DNA of 64,000 nt. Source: Bradyrhizobium genosp. SA-3 (GTDB taxonomy: Bacteria > Pseudomonadota > Alphaproteobacteria > Rhizobiales > Xanthobacteraceae). The first letter of the stretch is position 1; each line of letters opens with the position of its first letter. The DNA lies in assembly GCF_004212635.1 (NCBI RefSeq), contig NZ_PSRT01000009.1:35671-99670 (forward strand), written 5' to 3'. The position numbers and the translations under genes are program-made. The notes beneath the pieces were generated by a model. It ran no database searches. It worked only from the letters and a program-made list of their open reading frames with translations, and was not told the origin of the DNA. Below are positions 9,420 through 18,295 of the stretch, piece by piece.

Positions 9420-10382
9420 TCAGTCTCCTGCTGATGAAAGGCTGTAGTCGCCGGCCCCGCCGAGCCCCGTGACGAGGGCGAGATCAGCGAGGCGACGGTC
9501 AGCGCCGCGCCCCGCAAGGACGGCGACGAGGTTGATGGTCTCGGCGATCAGGGCACGCGGAACCGTGATGACGGCTTCCTGGATGAGTTGCTCGAGCCTC
9601 CGCAGTGCGCCGAGCGCGGTGCCCGCATGAATGGTGCCGATGCCGCCAGGATGACCGGTGCCCCAGGCCTTGAGCAGGTCGAGCGCTTCGGCACCGCGAA
9701 CCTCGCCAACCGGAATGCGATCCGGACGCAGTCGCAGGGAGGAGCGAACGAGGTCCGATAGTGTGGCCACGCCGTCTTTGGTCCGCAAGGCTACGAGATT
9801 GGGCGCCTTACATTGGAGTTCGCGCGTATCTTCGATCAGCACGACCCGATCGGAGCTCTTCGCGACCTCGGCCAGGAGCGCGTTGGTCAAGGTTGTCTTG
9901 CCGGTCGATGTCCCGCCGGCGACGAGGATGTTCTTCCGTGCGGCGACCGCGTCCTTCAGGGTCCTGGCCTGCTCCGAGCTCATGATCCCCCTGGCGACGT
10001 AGTCGTCGAGCGTAAACACGGCCACGGCCGGTTTGCGGATAGCAAAGGCCGGTGCCGCAACGACCGGAGGCAACAGTCCTTCGAAGCGCTCGCCGGTCCC
10101 AGGCAATTCGGCCGAGACCCGCGGCGAGCCGGCATGCACCTCGGCACCGACGTGATGCGCGACCAGGCGAACGATGCGCTCACCATCCGCAGCCGACAAA
10201 GTTTCGCCTGTGTCGATCAGGCCATTCGACAGCCGGTCGATCCACAGGCGCCCATCTGGGTTGAGCATCACCTCGATGATCGCTTCGTCTTCGAGGTAGC
10301 CCGCAATCGCCGCGCCAAGAGCGCTGCGCAGCATTCGCGCGCCGCGCGAACTCGCGTCCGATTGAATGGAATGGATTGCCAC
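9420..10382 (-). CDS. trbB: TrbB, VirB11-like conjugation ATPase
   Basis: TrbB is the hexameric VirB11-type ATPase at the base of the mating channel. The 320-residue protein begins with an N-terminal domain ([17 protein letters not shown]) and has Walker A GGTSTGKT at 156-163, the Asp box [14 protein letters not shown], the [19 protein letters not shown] segment and the His box GGIGTIHAG. All key residues are present. It is the first gene of the trb run. In related elements it follows the CopG gene directly, but here an MFS gene separates them, so it may need a promoter in the 183 bases upstream. Confidence 0.95.
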   Translation of the reverse strand: MAIHSIQSDASSRGARMLRSALGAAIAGYLEDEAIIEVMLNPDGRLWIDRLSNGLIDTGETLSAADGERIVRLVAHHVGAEVHAGSPRVSAELPGTGERFEGLLPPVVAAPAFAIRKPAVAVFTLDDYVARGIMSSEQARTLKDAVAARKNILVAGGTSTGKTTLTNALLAEVAKSSDRVVLIEDTRELQCKAPNLVALRTKDGVATLSDLVRSSLRLRPDRIPVGEVRGAEALDLLKAWGTGHPGGIGTIHAGTALGALRRLEQLIQEAVITVPRALIAETINLVAVLAGRGADRRLADLALVTGLGGAGDYSLSSAGD

Positions 10383-10481
10383 CGTTCATCCCCACCGAAT
10401 GAGGACGTCGAAAGAGCGCCCTCAGATGGGGACAATTAGAAAAGGCACCAATGGACTCGGCGCAACAAGCGCTTTCGGTGA

Positions 10482-10507
10482 TCGTAGACTGGCGTAGAAA
10501 AAGAAGG
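10482..10507 (+). repeat. 26-bp direct repeat, left copy, flanking the MFS gene
   Basis: This 26-base stretch, including CTGGCGTAGAAAAAGAAGG, recurs at 11,969-11,994 with one mismatch (A versus G at the seventh base). The pair brackets the MFS transporter gene. The likely explanation is an insertion between trbB and the CopG gene that duplicated or recombined at this site. Confidence 0.85.
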
Positions 10508-10565
10508 ACTGAGAATTGATGTTTGAGGCCTACTCAATCGTGTCGGTTCGCAAGAAGTGGCCTGC

Positions 10566-11894
10566 TCACCAATCCGCATCGTCGGCCGCGGGCAGGAGGA
10601 TGTCCGAATCCTCATACAACCCAACTGACTCGACAGCATAGGAAGTATCAGCCGGTTTGAAGACGAGGATTGAACTCATCCATGAAACGAAGTATCGACG
10701 CCAAGGCAGCGCGATCCAGACCAACGCCGCGATCTGCAGTGCTACATTGAGACCGAACGCCACTTGATAGGCTTGGATGGACCTATGGCTATCATTTGCA
10801 GGCCATTGCTCCAAGATCAGGCCTGTCGCGTATTGTGCCAGAAATGCCCAACCAAAGTGCAAGACGTTCAAAGCGCCGTTGGCACGACCAGCAAGCTCCG
10901 GCGGAAAGTAATCCGCTATCACCGCGAAGCTGACCACGGTTGCCGTTCCGACGATTGCGACAACGGACCAGGGCAAGATGGACGGGAGAGGCGCTCGCAG
11001 GATCAAGGCTGACTCGGCTGCGATGAACAGCACTGCAACCATCGCTAATATCACCTCCGCGCCGATTCCTCTGCGTTTGATGTGATGGACGGCCATACCG
11101 AACAACCAGGCACCGCCGCTCAGTACGACAGACATCATAAAAAGCTGTCTGACGAGACTTGCGCGATCAAACCCTTCTACTTCTATCAACCACGGCGACG
11201 CCCACAAGCCTTGCAGAGACCAAGATGATCCAATGCAAGTCGCCGATAACGGGGCCATTCGCCAGAACCGTCGATCGCTGAAAACTGAGCTCAGGCTGGT
11301 GGACGCTGTTGACAGGGCGATGCCTCGCTCAGGCACGACGACATAGATGAGAATGGCCGTCGCAGCGGTAGCGGCCGCCAGGACCTCAAAGAGCTGCCGC
11401 CAGCCCATCCAGGCGAGCAGGTGCTCGACGGGAGCCGTGGCGGTCACCGCTCCTAGCGATCCCAGCATGATCATGTAGCCGTTCAGCAAGGCAACTCGTT
11501 CCCTGGGGAACCAAAGGACGATGGACTTCAGCCCTGCTGTGAGCGCCGCCGCCACGCCGAGCCCGATCATTGCACGGGCGATCAAAAGTGACAGGAAGTC
11601 AGTCGATACCGCGAACAGACCAGCGCCCACTGCTGCGAGCAAGAGCAAGACACTTTGGACGCGCCGCGGGCCAAAGCGGTCCAGCAGTACTCCGATGGGG
11701 ATCTGAGCCGCCGCGAAAACCAGGAAATAGACCGAGGTAAGCAATCCGAGGTCGGCAGTCCCAAGCCCGGTATCCGAGCTGAGATGACTGGCGATCAAAG
11801 CGTTGATCGTCCGAAACAGGTACGAAAGATAGTATCCGGCAGCAAACGGGAGAAAAACGCGCGCGATTCGACGCCATGCTGTTGAGATTTGCAT
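10566..11894 (-). CDS. MFS transporter, likely cargo inside the transfer cluster
   Basis: The 442-residue protein has about 12 hydrophobic segments and the major facilitator signature GVLLDRFGPRRV between segments 2 and 3. The N-terminal half reads GYYLSYLFRTINALIASHL. The last 40 residues are polar and unlike the rest. It would be an inner-membrane permease or efflux pump; the substrate cannot be judged. It lies between trbB and the CopG gene, which are normally adjacent, and is framed by 26-bp direct repeats. Transcription runs with the transfer operon. I know of no transfer role for MFS proteins, so I read it as a cargo insertion. Confidence 0.85.
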   Translation of the reverse strand: MQISTAWRRIARVFLPFAAGYYLSYLFRTINALIASHLSSDTGLGTADLGLLTSVYFLVFAAAQIPIGVLLDRFGPRRVQSVLLLLAAVGAGLFAVSTDFLSLLIARAMIGLGVAAALTAGLKSIVLWFPRERVALLNGYMIMLGSLGAVTATAPVEHLLAWMGWRQLFEVLAAATAATAILIYVVVPERGIALSTASTSLSSVFSDRRFWRMAPLSATCIGSSWSLQGLWASPWLIEVEGFDRASLVRQLFMMSVVLSGGAWLFGMAVHHIKRRGIGAEVILAMVAVLFIAAESALILRAPLPSILPWSVVAIVGTATVVSFAVIADYFPPELAGRANGALNVLHFGWAFLAQYATGLILEQWPANDSHRSIQAYQVAFGLNVALQIAALVWIALPWRRYFVSWMSSILVFKPADTSYAVESVGLYEDSDILLPAADDADW

Positions 11895-11968
11895 GCTGGC
11901 CCCTTTGCTCTCAGTCGCTCGAGCCGATAGCGCGTCCAGCTTTTGTCAGTTCGGCTAAATCGCTGCGG

Positions 11969-11994
11969 TCGTAGGCTGGCGTAGAAAAAGAAGG
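11969..11994 (+). repeat. 26-bp direct repeat, right copy
   Basis: This is the partner of the repeat at 10,482-10,507, with 25 of 26 bases identical. It lies 30 bases beyond the stop codon of the CopG-family gene, so the original CopG-to-trbB spacer probably held a single copy. Confidence 0.85.
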
Positions 11995-12024
11995 GCCGGC
12001 GGAAGGGCCTCCTACATGGTTCAA

Positions 12025-12450
12025 TCAGGTCTCATCGGCCGGTTCCTGACGGCGGATATCTTCTGGAATCTCGCGCAGAAAGCTTTGCCCCTTTTGCAAA
12101 CGGCGCCCGAGCGCCTCGACGAATCCTTCAAAGCGCTCCCGCCCCTTTGCCTGCGCGGCCGCCTGTGCGTCGTTGGGTAGTGGCGGCGTGATCGTCAACC
12201 AGAAGCGAATGAAGAGGGCCAAGGTCTCCGCCGTCAAACCAACGTCACGCTCCAGCCTCTGCATCTGACGCGACAGCCGATCCAGGCGACGGGTAAACGC
12301 TGCCTCCCGCCTGTCTGCTCCATCCGGCGATAGAAGCGAAACGACAGCCGCTTCCACGATTGCAGACCGGGAAACCTTCTTGCGATCGGCGAGCTCCGCG
12401 ATTTGTTTCAGAAGCTCTGGCGGGAAATAGACGTTCATCCGGTCGCGCAT
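12025..12450 (-). CDS. CopG-family ribbon-helix-helix protein of the transfer region
   Basis: The 141-residue protein starts MRDRMNVYFPPELLKQIAEL, followed by KVSRSAIVEAAVVSLL, which is a complete ribbon-helix-helix DNA-binding unit (residues 5-45). The rest is helical and charged, ending in KGQSFLREIPEDIR. Proteins of this type sit directly after traG in trb-type elements and are expected to regulate transfer genes or help at oriT. The gene begins 6 bases after the traG stop, so the two are probably cotranscribed. An inner ATG at codon 5 is an alternative start. Confidence 0.85.
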   Translation of the reverse strand: MRDRMNVYFPPELLKQIAELADRKKVSRSAIVEAAVVSLLSPDGADRREAAFTRRLDRLSRQMQRLERDVGLTAETLALFIRFWLTITPPLPNDAQAAAQAKGRERFEGFVEALGRRLQKGQSFLREIPEDIRRQEPADET

Positions 12451-12456
12451 ATCGCC

Positions 12457-14442
12457 TCAGAGCTCCATACCGTCATTCGGGTCCATGGCGACTTGACGGG
12501 CGACACCGCGCATCTGCTGACGCATAAGTCGAGACCGGCGGACCGCATCTTCGTCGTCGTCAAGCACGGCGGCAAATTCCTCTGCGGGCGTCGGCTCGGT
12601 TGTTTCCTTGACGATCGCCACGTGATCAGGGAGTTCGGGCTCGCGGCGCAGGCCGCTGTTCGCCGTGTCCTCCTCTCCTTGCCCCCTGTCGGTTGGAGGC
12701 TGCGCCGGCTTCAGCGTTCCGCGCGCTGACCATCCGTCCGTTCGCGATGATCGGCCGGCGCTCGCCGGATCGGGCGGCGGCAAAACCCGCTCGGTGAACC
12801 GCCGATCCTCGTAGTAGCGGACCTTCTTCGCCCGGATCGGCGGCGAGCCCGCCACCATGACGATCTCGTCCATCGGCGGAAGCTGCATGACCTCGCCCGG
12901 GGTCAAGAGCGGCCTGGCCGTCTCCTGCCGCGAGACCATAAGGTGACCCAGCCAAGGGTTCAACCTGTGCCCGGCGTAGTTCTTCATCGCCCGCATCTCG
13001 GTCGCCGTGCCCAGCGCGTCGGACACCCGCTTGGCGGTCCGCTCGTCGTTGGTCGCGAAGCTGACGCGGACGTGACAATTGTCGAGAATGGCGTTGTTCG
13101 GCCCGTAGGCCTTCTCGATTTGATTGAGCGACTGCGCGATCAAAAAACTCTTGATGCCGTACCCCGCCATGAAAGCGAGCGCAGACTCGAAGAAATCAAG
13201 CCGCCCGAGTGCGGGGAACTCGTCGAGCATCATCAGAACGCGATGCCGACGGTCGCGGGCGTGCAGATCTTCGGTCAGGCGACGACCAATCTGGTTCAGC
13301 ACCAGACGGATCAGCGGCTTGGTCCGAGAAATATCCGACGGTGGCACCACGAGGTAAAGCGTCGTCGGGCGGCTATCTGCGATCAGATCGGCAATCCGCC
13401 AGTCGCAGCGACAGGTCACCTGGGCCACCACCGGATCGCGGTAGAGCCCAAGGAACGACATCGCGGTGGACAGGACGCCGGACCGTTCATTCTCGGATTT
13501 GTTGAGGAGTTCGCGCGCGGTCGAGGCGACCACGGGATGAGCACCCTGCTCGCCAAGGTGCCGTGTGGTCATCATCGCCTTCAGCGTCGCCTCGATCGGC
13601 CGCTTCGGATCGGATAGGAAAGCTGCGACGCCGGCCAAGGTCTTGTCGGCCTCGGCATAGAGAACATGGAGTATGGCGCCGACCAGGAGCGAATGACTGG
13701 TCTTCTCCCAATGGTTTCGCTTGTCGAGCGAGCCTTCGGGGTCGACCAGAACGTCGGCCACATTCTGAACGTCGCGGATCTCCCATTCCCCGCGCCGGAC
13801 TTCGAGGAGCGGATTGTAGGCTGAGGACTTCGGGTTGGTGGGGTCGAACAATAGGACGCGGCCATGCCGCGAGCGAAACCCAGCGGTCAGTTGCCAGTTC
13901 TCGCCTTTGATGTCGTGAACGATGGCCGAGCCGGGCCAAGCCAGCAATGAGGGGACGACAAGACCGACGCCTTTGCCGGAGCGGGTTGGTGCAAAACACA
14001 ATACGTGCTCCGGTCCGTCATGGCGGAGGTAGTCGCGGTCGAGCTTGCCCAGCACCACACCGTCCGGACCGAGTAGGCCAGCCGCCCTCACCTCCTCCCG
14101 ATCAGCCCAGCGCGCCGAACCATAGGTCTCGACATTCTTGGCTTCACGCGCGCGCCAAACCGACATGCCGATGGCCACCGCGATCGAAACGACGGTCCCC
14201 GACGCCGCGATGAAGGCGCCTTCGACAAAGACGTGGGGTGCATAGGCGTCATAGACGAACCACCACCAGAAGAAGACGGGCGGGTAATAAACCTTGAAGC
14301 CCGACAGTTCGAACCAGGGGCGCCCAAGCTCCGGTTGCCAGGCGAGCCGCCAGGCCGTCCACTCGGTTGCGCCCCAGATGGCCAGCAAAACGATCAGACC
14401 GACAACGATCACCTGTCCCCAGAGGATTTTGGTTCCGGACAT
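12457..14442 (-). CDS. traG: TraG, VirD4-type coupling protein
   Basis: TraG is the coupling ATPase that brings the relaxase-DNA complex to the mating channel. The 661-residue protein has two N-terminal transmembrane segments (about 10-27 and 72-92), Walker A APTRSGKG at 151-158, the PTNPKSSAYNPL segment and Walker B LMMLDEFPALG near 403-413. SQETARPLLTPGEVMQLP marks the C-terminal part of the ATPase domain. I chose ATG at 14,442 because GGAAGG lies 9 bases upstream; a GTG three codons earlier has no spacing to that site. It lies 36 bases after the relaxase gene. Confidence 0.95.
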   Translation of the reverse strand: MSGTKILWGQVIVVGLIVLLAIWGATEWTAWRLAWQPELGRPWFELSGFKVYYPPVFFWWWFVYDAYAPHVFVEGAFIAASGTVVSIAVAIGMSVWRAREAKNVETYGSARWADREEVRAAGLLGPDGVVLGKLDRDYLRHDGPEHVLCFAPTRSGKGVGLVVPSLLAWPGSAIVHDIKGENWQLTAGFRSRHGRVLLFDPTNPKSSAYNPLLEVRRGEWEIRDVQNVADVLVDPEGSLDKRNHWEKTSHSLLVGAILHVLYAEADKTLAGVAAFLSDPKRPIEATLKAMMTTRHLGEQGAHPVVASTARELLNKSENERSGVLSTAMSFLGLYRDPVVAQVTCRCDWRIADLIADSRPTTLYLVVPPSDISRTKPLIRLVLNQIGRRLTEDLHARDRRHRVLMMLDEFPALGRLDFFESALAFMAGYGIKSFLIAQSLNQIEKAYGPNNAILDNCHVRVSFATNDERTAKRVSDALGTATEMRAMKNYAGHRLNPWLGHLMVSRQETARPLLTPGEVMQLPPMDEIVMVAGSPPIRAKKVRYYEDRRFTERVLPPPDPASAGRSSRTDGWSARGTLKPAQPPTDRGQGEEDTANSGLRREPELPDHVAIVKETTEPTPAEEFAAVLDDDEDAVRRSRLMRQQMRGVARQVAMDPNDGMEL

Positions 14443-14478
14443 CCCGAACACCCTTCCGCAACAGAATTGGAGAGATTG

Positions 14479-16242
14479 CTAGAGGCCGAGGTCGCGCTTG
14501 CGACCAAAGTCCCATTCAATGCCACCGCCATCCTTCACGACGCCGGTGACGTGTTGGCCGAGCCTCTTTTCGAGTTCGCGCGACCAGGGCACGAGCTGGA
14601 AGCCGAGCCCATTATCGATCATGGCGAAGCGTCCCGAGGTGAGTGTCAATCGCTGGCGATACGTGCCCGCCAAATGCTCCCCGGAGTCAGGCTTCACGTA
14701 AGGCAGGTCGGTGTCGGCCGAGACTCTTGCGGCCACCTCGTCCAGTTCACGTCGGCGCAATGTGTTCAGGAGGTCGCGCTGCAAGGTGATGCGTTGGCCC
14801 TGCCTCCGCGCCAGGCCTTCCTGGATCAGATGCTCGGCACGGGCTTCCATGGCGTCGCGGGTCTCGCGGCCGAATCCGCTGATGGCGAGCGGCATGGGGT
14901 CGCGTTCGACCAGCCGATGGTCGAGCCAGGTCGCCCCTCTCGCAGTGGTCTGCTCACGGAGATCGAGATCGGAACGGGTGGCGAGCACCACGGTGGGATG
15001 AGGATCGTCGGCTTGACCGAAGCGTCGCACTTCGACGATGCCGCCGAGCGGTGGCGCCTGTTCAAAAGCCTCGACCCCTCGGAAGCGCACGTGATGCGCG
15101 CGTCCATCTGTTCCGTCGATCAGGGCGTAGGCCTCACCAGTCAGTTCGTCATGCAATCCACGGTCGACCAGTCGTCCGATAATCTGGGACGTCGGTTGTC
15201 CACCTTCGATGACGAAGTCGGCAACGCCGCGCGTGTCCCCACGCTCGGTAAAGGCGCGGTGCATGGTCTTGATGATGTCACCGCGCATGCCGAGATCGCG
15301 CAAGCTACGCTCGGCCTCGAGCCCGACCATCCATTCCCCGGCTGCAGCGGATGCGGCAAGGCCCATCTTCTCCAGGTGTTGAAGGCGACCGACCATCAGG
15401 CGCCGGATCTCGGGATCAGACTTGCCGGGATTCTCTGGACGAAGATCGATATAGCCGGTCTCATCTGCCGCCAGCCGGATCTCCCGATCGAGCCGCGTCC
15501 ATCGTTCTGCCGTAACTTCCCTCTCCAGCGAATTGCGAATCTCGTGCTCCGGTTTTGGACCCAGTTCGATGGCGACCAGTTCCTCGGCGCGTGAGCGCAG
15601 GCCCTGGCTGATGTAGTCGCGGGAGATCACGAGATCCGTCCCCTCCTCGTCTACTCCCCGAAGGAGAAGATGGACATGAGGGTTGTCGGTGTTCCAATGA
15701 TCGACAGCCACCCAATCGAGCCGCGTACCGAGATCGGTCTCCATCTGCCGGGCGAGATCGCGGGTGAAGGCCTTGAGGTCAGTTATCTCGCCGGCGTCCT
15801 CGGGTGAGACGATGAACCTGAAATGATGCCGGTCGTCCTTGCACCTTTCTGCGAAAGCCGCACTGTCGGCTCGGTCGCTGCTGGCATCGAACATCTCGGC
15901 ACGCTCACCACTCCGGGTCACCCCGTCGCGCTTCAGATATGAGAGGTGAGCGGTTAGTGGTGCTGAACGAAAGGCACGTCCTTTGTGCCGAACCACACGC
16001 GCCTTCACCACAACGCGCCGCGCCGGGCTGAACAATCTGGCGCGGCTAAAGGCGAGGCGCCCACGCCCGAACGTCGAGCGCCCATAGGCCGCCGAACGCC
16101 TGCCAGTCGGAGTCTGCCCCGACGTGTGTCCCGCTTCATTCGCCGCCCGCAGCACCTGGTTGATGAAGCTCTTGGGCTTCGGCGCGCGAGTACTGCGGAT
16201 GCGCCCAGGCCGAATACGCAGGTCGCTGTCGCCTGCCGTCAT
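14479..16242 (-). CDS. MobP-type relaxase (VirD2/TraI-like, DUF3363)
   Basis: The relaxase nicks oriT and pilots the single strand into the recipient. The 587-residue protein starts MTAGDSDLRIRPGRIRSTR and PKSFINQVLRAA, the usual opening of this rhizobial family. AHLSYLKRDGV (Tyr102 is a candidate catalytic tyrosine), HHFRFIVSPEDA and the metal-binding segment DHWNTDNPHVHLLLRG (His182, His189, His191) form the relaxase domain. The C-terminal half (RFRGVEAFEQAPPLGGIVEV, LDHRLVERDPMPLA) is DUF3363. The first gene downstream is traG. An IS66 remnant begins only 180 bases upstream, so the native promoter may be disturbed. Confidence 0.92.
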   Translation of the reverse strand: MTAGDSDLRIRPGRIRSTRAPKPKSFINQVLRAANEAGHTSGQTPTGRRSAAYGRSTFGRGRLAFSRARLFSPARRVVVKARVVRHKGRAFRSAPLTAHLSYLKRDGVTRSGERAEMFDASSDRADSAAFAERCKDDRHHFRFIVSPEDAGEITDLKAFTRDLARQMETDLGTRLDWVAVDHWNTDNPHVHLLLRGVDEEGTDLVISRDYISQGLRSRAEELVAIELGPKPEHEIRNSLEREVTAERWTRLDREIRLAADETGYIDLRPENPGKSDPEIRRLMVGRLQHLEKMGLAASAAAGEWMVGLEAERSLRDLGMRGDIIKTMHRAFTERGDTRGVADFVIEGGQPTSQIIGRLVDRGLHDELTGEAYALIDGTDGRAHHVRFRGVEAFEQAPPLGGIVEVRRFGQADDPHPTVVLATRSDLDLREQTTARGATWLDHRLVERDPMPLAISGFGRETRDAMEARAEHLIQEGLARRQGQRITLQRDLLNTLRRRELDEVAARVSADTDLPYVKPDSGEHLAGTYRQRLTLTSGRFAMIDNGLGFQLVPWSRELEKRLGQHVTGVVKDGGGIEWDFGRKRDLGL

Positions 16243-16353
16243 GGCAGAGCTCCCCAGAGATCAAAAGCGCTCACGGTGCCGAAAACGCCTTTGATTGTGT
16301 TCGTCAAAATGCGCGGCGCGGCACGCGCCCCGACCGACCGGCACGCCCGAACC

Positions 16354-16373
16354 CAAGCCATGTCAATGGCTTG
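16354..16373 (+). promoter_or_regulatory. Hairpin upstream of the relaxase gene, possible oriT part
   Basis: CAAGCCAT and ATGGCTTG form a perfect 8-bp stem with a 4-base loop. A second short hairpin (GGCGCG/CGCGCC) lies about 25 bases nearer the relaxase gene. MobP-type oriTs are often found just upstream of the relaxase gene and contain such inverted repeats, but I see no nick site I trust. The assignment is inference from position. Confidence 0.3.
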
Positions 16374-16503
16374 CGGTTCGACCGGCGAGCCCCTTTTATC
16401 TCGCCGTCGTGCTGTCGTGCCGTAAGCGTCCGAATCCTGCACGACTTTCCGAGAGCGCGCTGTCGTTCCATATCGGGTTCCTTGCTGCATTGGAGGATCT
16501 CCG

Positions 16504-17370
16504 GTGGGTACGGAATATTTCAAGAACGAAGCGCGTCGTTCTTTTTGGTCGGTACACGTTGAAGCATGGCGGCGAAGCGGTCTCAGCAAGCGCAAAAATT
16601 GTCGTCAGCATCGTCTAAATGGCGGCACATTCGATCGTTGGCTGCGGACCGATGCTGAACCGCTGAAAATACGTGCGGAATTGCGTCGCGAGGAACGTCG
16701 GGAGCGGCTCCGCAAGAAGCGGAGTCCGGTGTCCAAGGACCAGCGCTGCAGAGCCGTCCAAGCGTTCCGAGCGATGCATGTTGAAGCGATGGGATGGTGC
16801 GGTCTGAGCATGCAGGCTTATGCCCGGGCTCACGGCATATCGCAGCACAGCCTGAGGCGGTGGCGCGATCTGATCGACTCGAATGAGGTGGAAATCGACT
16901 GGCGGGCGCATCTTCATCCGAGTGCCCGCCCACCAATAAGCACTAGTGCTAGCAGCGCTGCTAAGCAGTCCGTCACCGGAACGCACTTGACAGATGCGCC
17001 AATCGGGAAACCGCCGAGCGATGTACGCGCCAACCGCCGTCGCTTCAGTGACGAGGAAAGCTCACGATCATGCGCGAGTCCCAGCTCCCTGGCGCCACCG
17101 CCGCCGAGATTTGCCGGCGCCACGGCATCGTCAGCAGCATGTTGTTCCGCTGGCGGGTCCAGTTCGGGTTCAACAAGAGTGCGGACGAAGTTGGCGGCTG
17201 TGAAGGTCGCCGGAGCGCAATCCGAAACGCTCGTCCTGAACGATCTGTTGCAGCCGCCCGACGGCATGACGGTTATCGAATTGGACGAAGGGCGTCGCGT
17301 CTTCGCACCGATCGGCAGCGATCCGGATGCAGTCCGTCGCCGCGTTATTGAGCGGGAGAGCGCCCGATGA
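16504..17370 (+). pseudogene. IS66 TnpA-type protein, frameshifted
   Basis: The frame begins MGTEYFKNEARRSFWSVHVE, typical of IS66 accessory TnpA proteins, and carries helix-turn-helix regions (SMQAYARAHGISQHSLRRWR). After RRRFSDEE the reading frame slips: homology (KLTIMRESQLPGATAAEICR, then RRHGIVSSMLFRWRVQFGFN) continues in another frame between about 17,058 and 17,175. It then returns to the first frame at VRTKLAAVKVAG. One lost A near 17,058 and a compensating change near 17,180 would explain this. The end, DGMTVIELDEGRRVFAPIG, resembles the usual C-terminus. Confidence 0.75.
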
Positions 17371-17798
17371 TGGCCACGCGGCGCGCACTCGCCAAGCCGA
17401 TCGTTGACAGCCTTCGCCTTTGGCTCGAGGTGCAGCTCCCGCAGCTGCCCGGCCGCGGCAGTCTCGCCGAAGCGATCCGGTATGCGCTGTCGCGCTGGGA
17501 TGGATTGACCCGCTTCCTCCATGACGGCCGCATCGAGCTCGACACGAACCCTGTCGAGCGGGCGATCCGACCTGTGGCGCTCGGCCGCAAGAACCATCTC
17601 TTTGGCGGTAGCGACGGCGGCGGAGAACGATGGGCAATCCTCTGTTTGCTGATCGAGACGTGCAAGTTCAACGACGTTGAGCCTTACGCATACCTGCGCG
17701 ACGTGCTGCAGCGTATGGGCGACGGACATCCCATCAACCGCCTCGGCGAACTTCTGACGTGGAACTGGAGCTCCGCGGGACCCGCCGCCAACGTCTGA
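17367..17798 (+). pseudogene. IS66 TnpC transposase, C-terminal fragment
   Basis: The 143 residues match only the end of IS66 DDE transposases: AIRYALSRWDGLTRFLHDGR, the conserved IELDTNPVERAIRPVALGRK segment (with the last catalytic Glu region), NHLFGGSDGGGERWAIL and LLTWNW near the end. Full-length TnpC is about 500 residues, so more than two thirds is missing. Its start overlaps the TnpA-type frame by 4 bases, which marks an internal deletion. Confidence 0.8.
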
Positions 17799-17907
17799 GC
17801 AAGGCCAGACTCGCGCTAAACGACGAGACCGCGGGTAATTGCAATTGTCGTCCTTTGTAACGATATTACATGACGTTCCAAAATTGCGATGTGATGGGGT
17901 TATAGAG

Positions 17908-18132
17908 GTGACGCAGTCTTCCCGAGACGGGGCGGATGCCAAGCTGCTCTCCGAGGCGATTGCGGCGCTTCGTGAGTTGGTCTTACGCGCACAAGACGCC
18001 ACAGACGAGTCGTTTGACGACGGCCATTCGGTTGATACTTGGAAGAGCAAGGAATTCCGTGCTGCGATTGAGCGTGCCGAAGCAGTGATCGCGAAGGCGG
18101 AAGCTGCCATAGCCAAGTCCAGCACGGAGTAG
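17908..18132 (+). CDS. Small hypothetical protein, Ala/Glu-rich
   Basis: I do not recognise this 74-residue frame. It would start at GTG and contains a likely long helix (AIERAEAVIAKAEAAIAK). There is no strong ribosome site. It lies just beyond the IS66 remnant, opposite in strand to the transfer genes, and may have come with the insertion. It could also be chance. Confidence 0.35.
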   Translation: MTQSSRDGADAKLLSEAIAALRELVLRAQDATDESFDDGHSVDTWKSKEFRAAIERAEAVIAKAEAAIAKSSTE

Positions 18133-18295
18133 GGGTTATCTGAGTCGGTGCATTGCCGCCGGAGGCCGTTAGGCACGTCAAGGCCCGACGTCATGTGCAG
18201 CCCCCGGACGCATACTGCCATGCCTCCCCACTGCGCGCGCCTTTCCGCCCAGTCTTCTCCAGGCCGCGCTAATGCATGCGAGCTTGCGCATTCGC

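Larger units (their letters stand above)
16422..17798 (+). mobile_element. IS66-family remnant
   Basis: The segment starts at GTAAGCGTCCG, and GTAA is the usual terminal sequence of IS66-family ends. It holds a damaged tnpA-type gene joined almost directly to the C-terminal end of a tnpC transposase. The tnpB gene and most of tnpC are missing, so it cannot move by itself. I find no matching right end; the right border is set at the tnpC stop. The remnant lies between the relaxase gene and the lytic transglycosylase gene, which are neighbours in related elements. Confidence 0.75.

Noticed and set aside
14233..15594. 453-codon plus-strand frame opposite traG and the relaxase gene
   Set aside because: It crosses two genes with strong motifs, and its own product resembles no family.
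16434..16440. ATCCTGC, like the nick-site core of MobP-type oriTs
   Set aside because: It lies inside the left end of the IS66 remnant, and a 7-base match is expected by chance at this scale. Without the flanking inverted repeat of a known oriT I do not call it.
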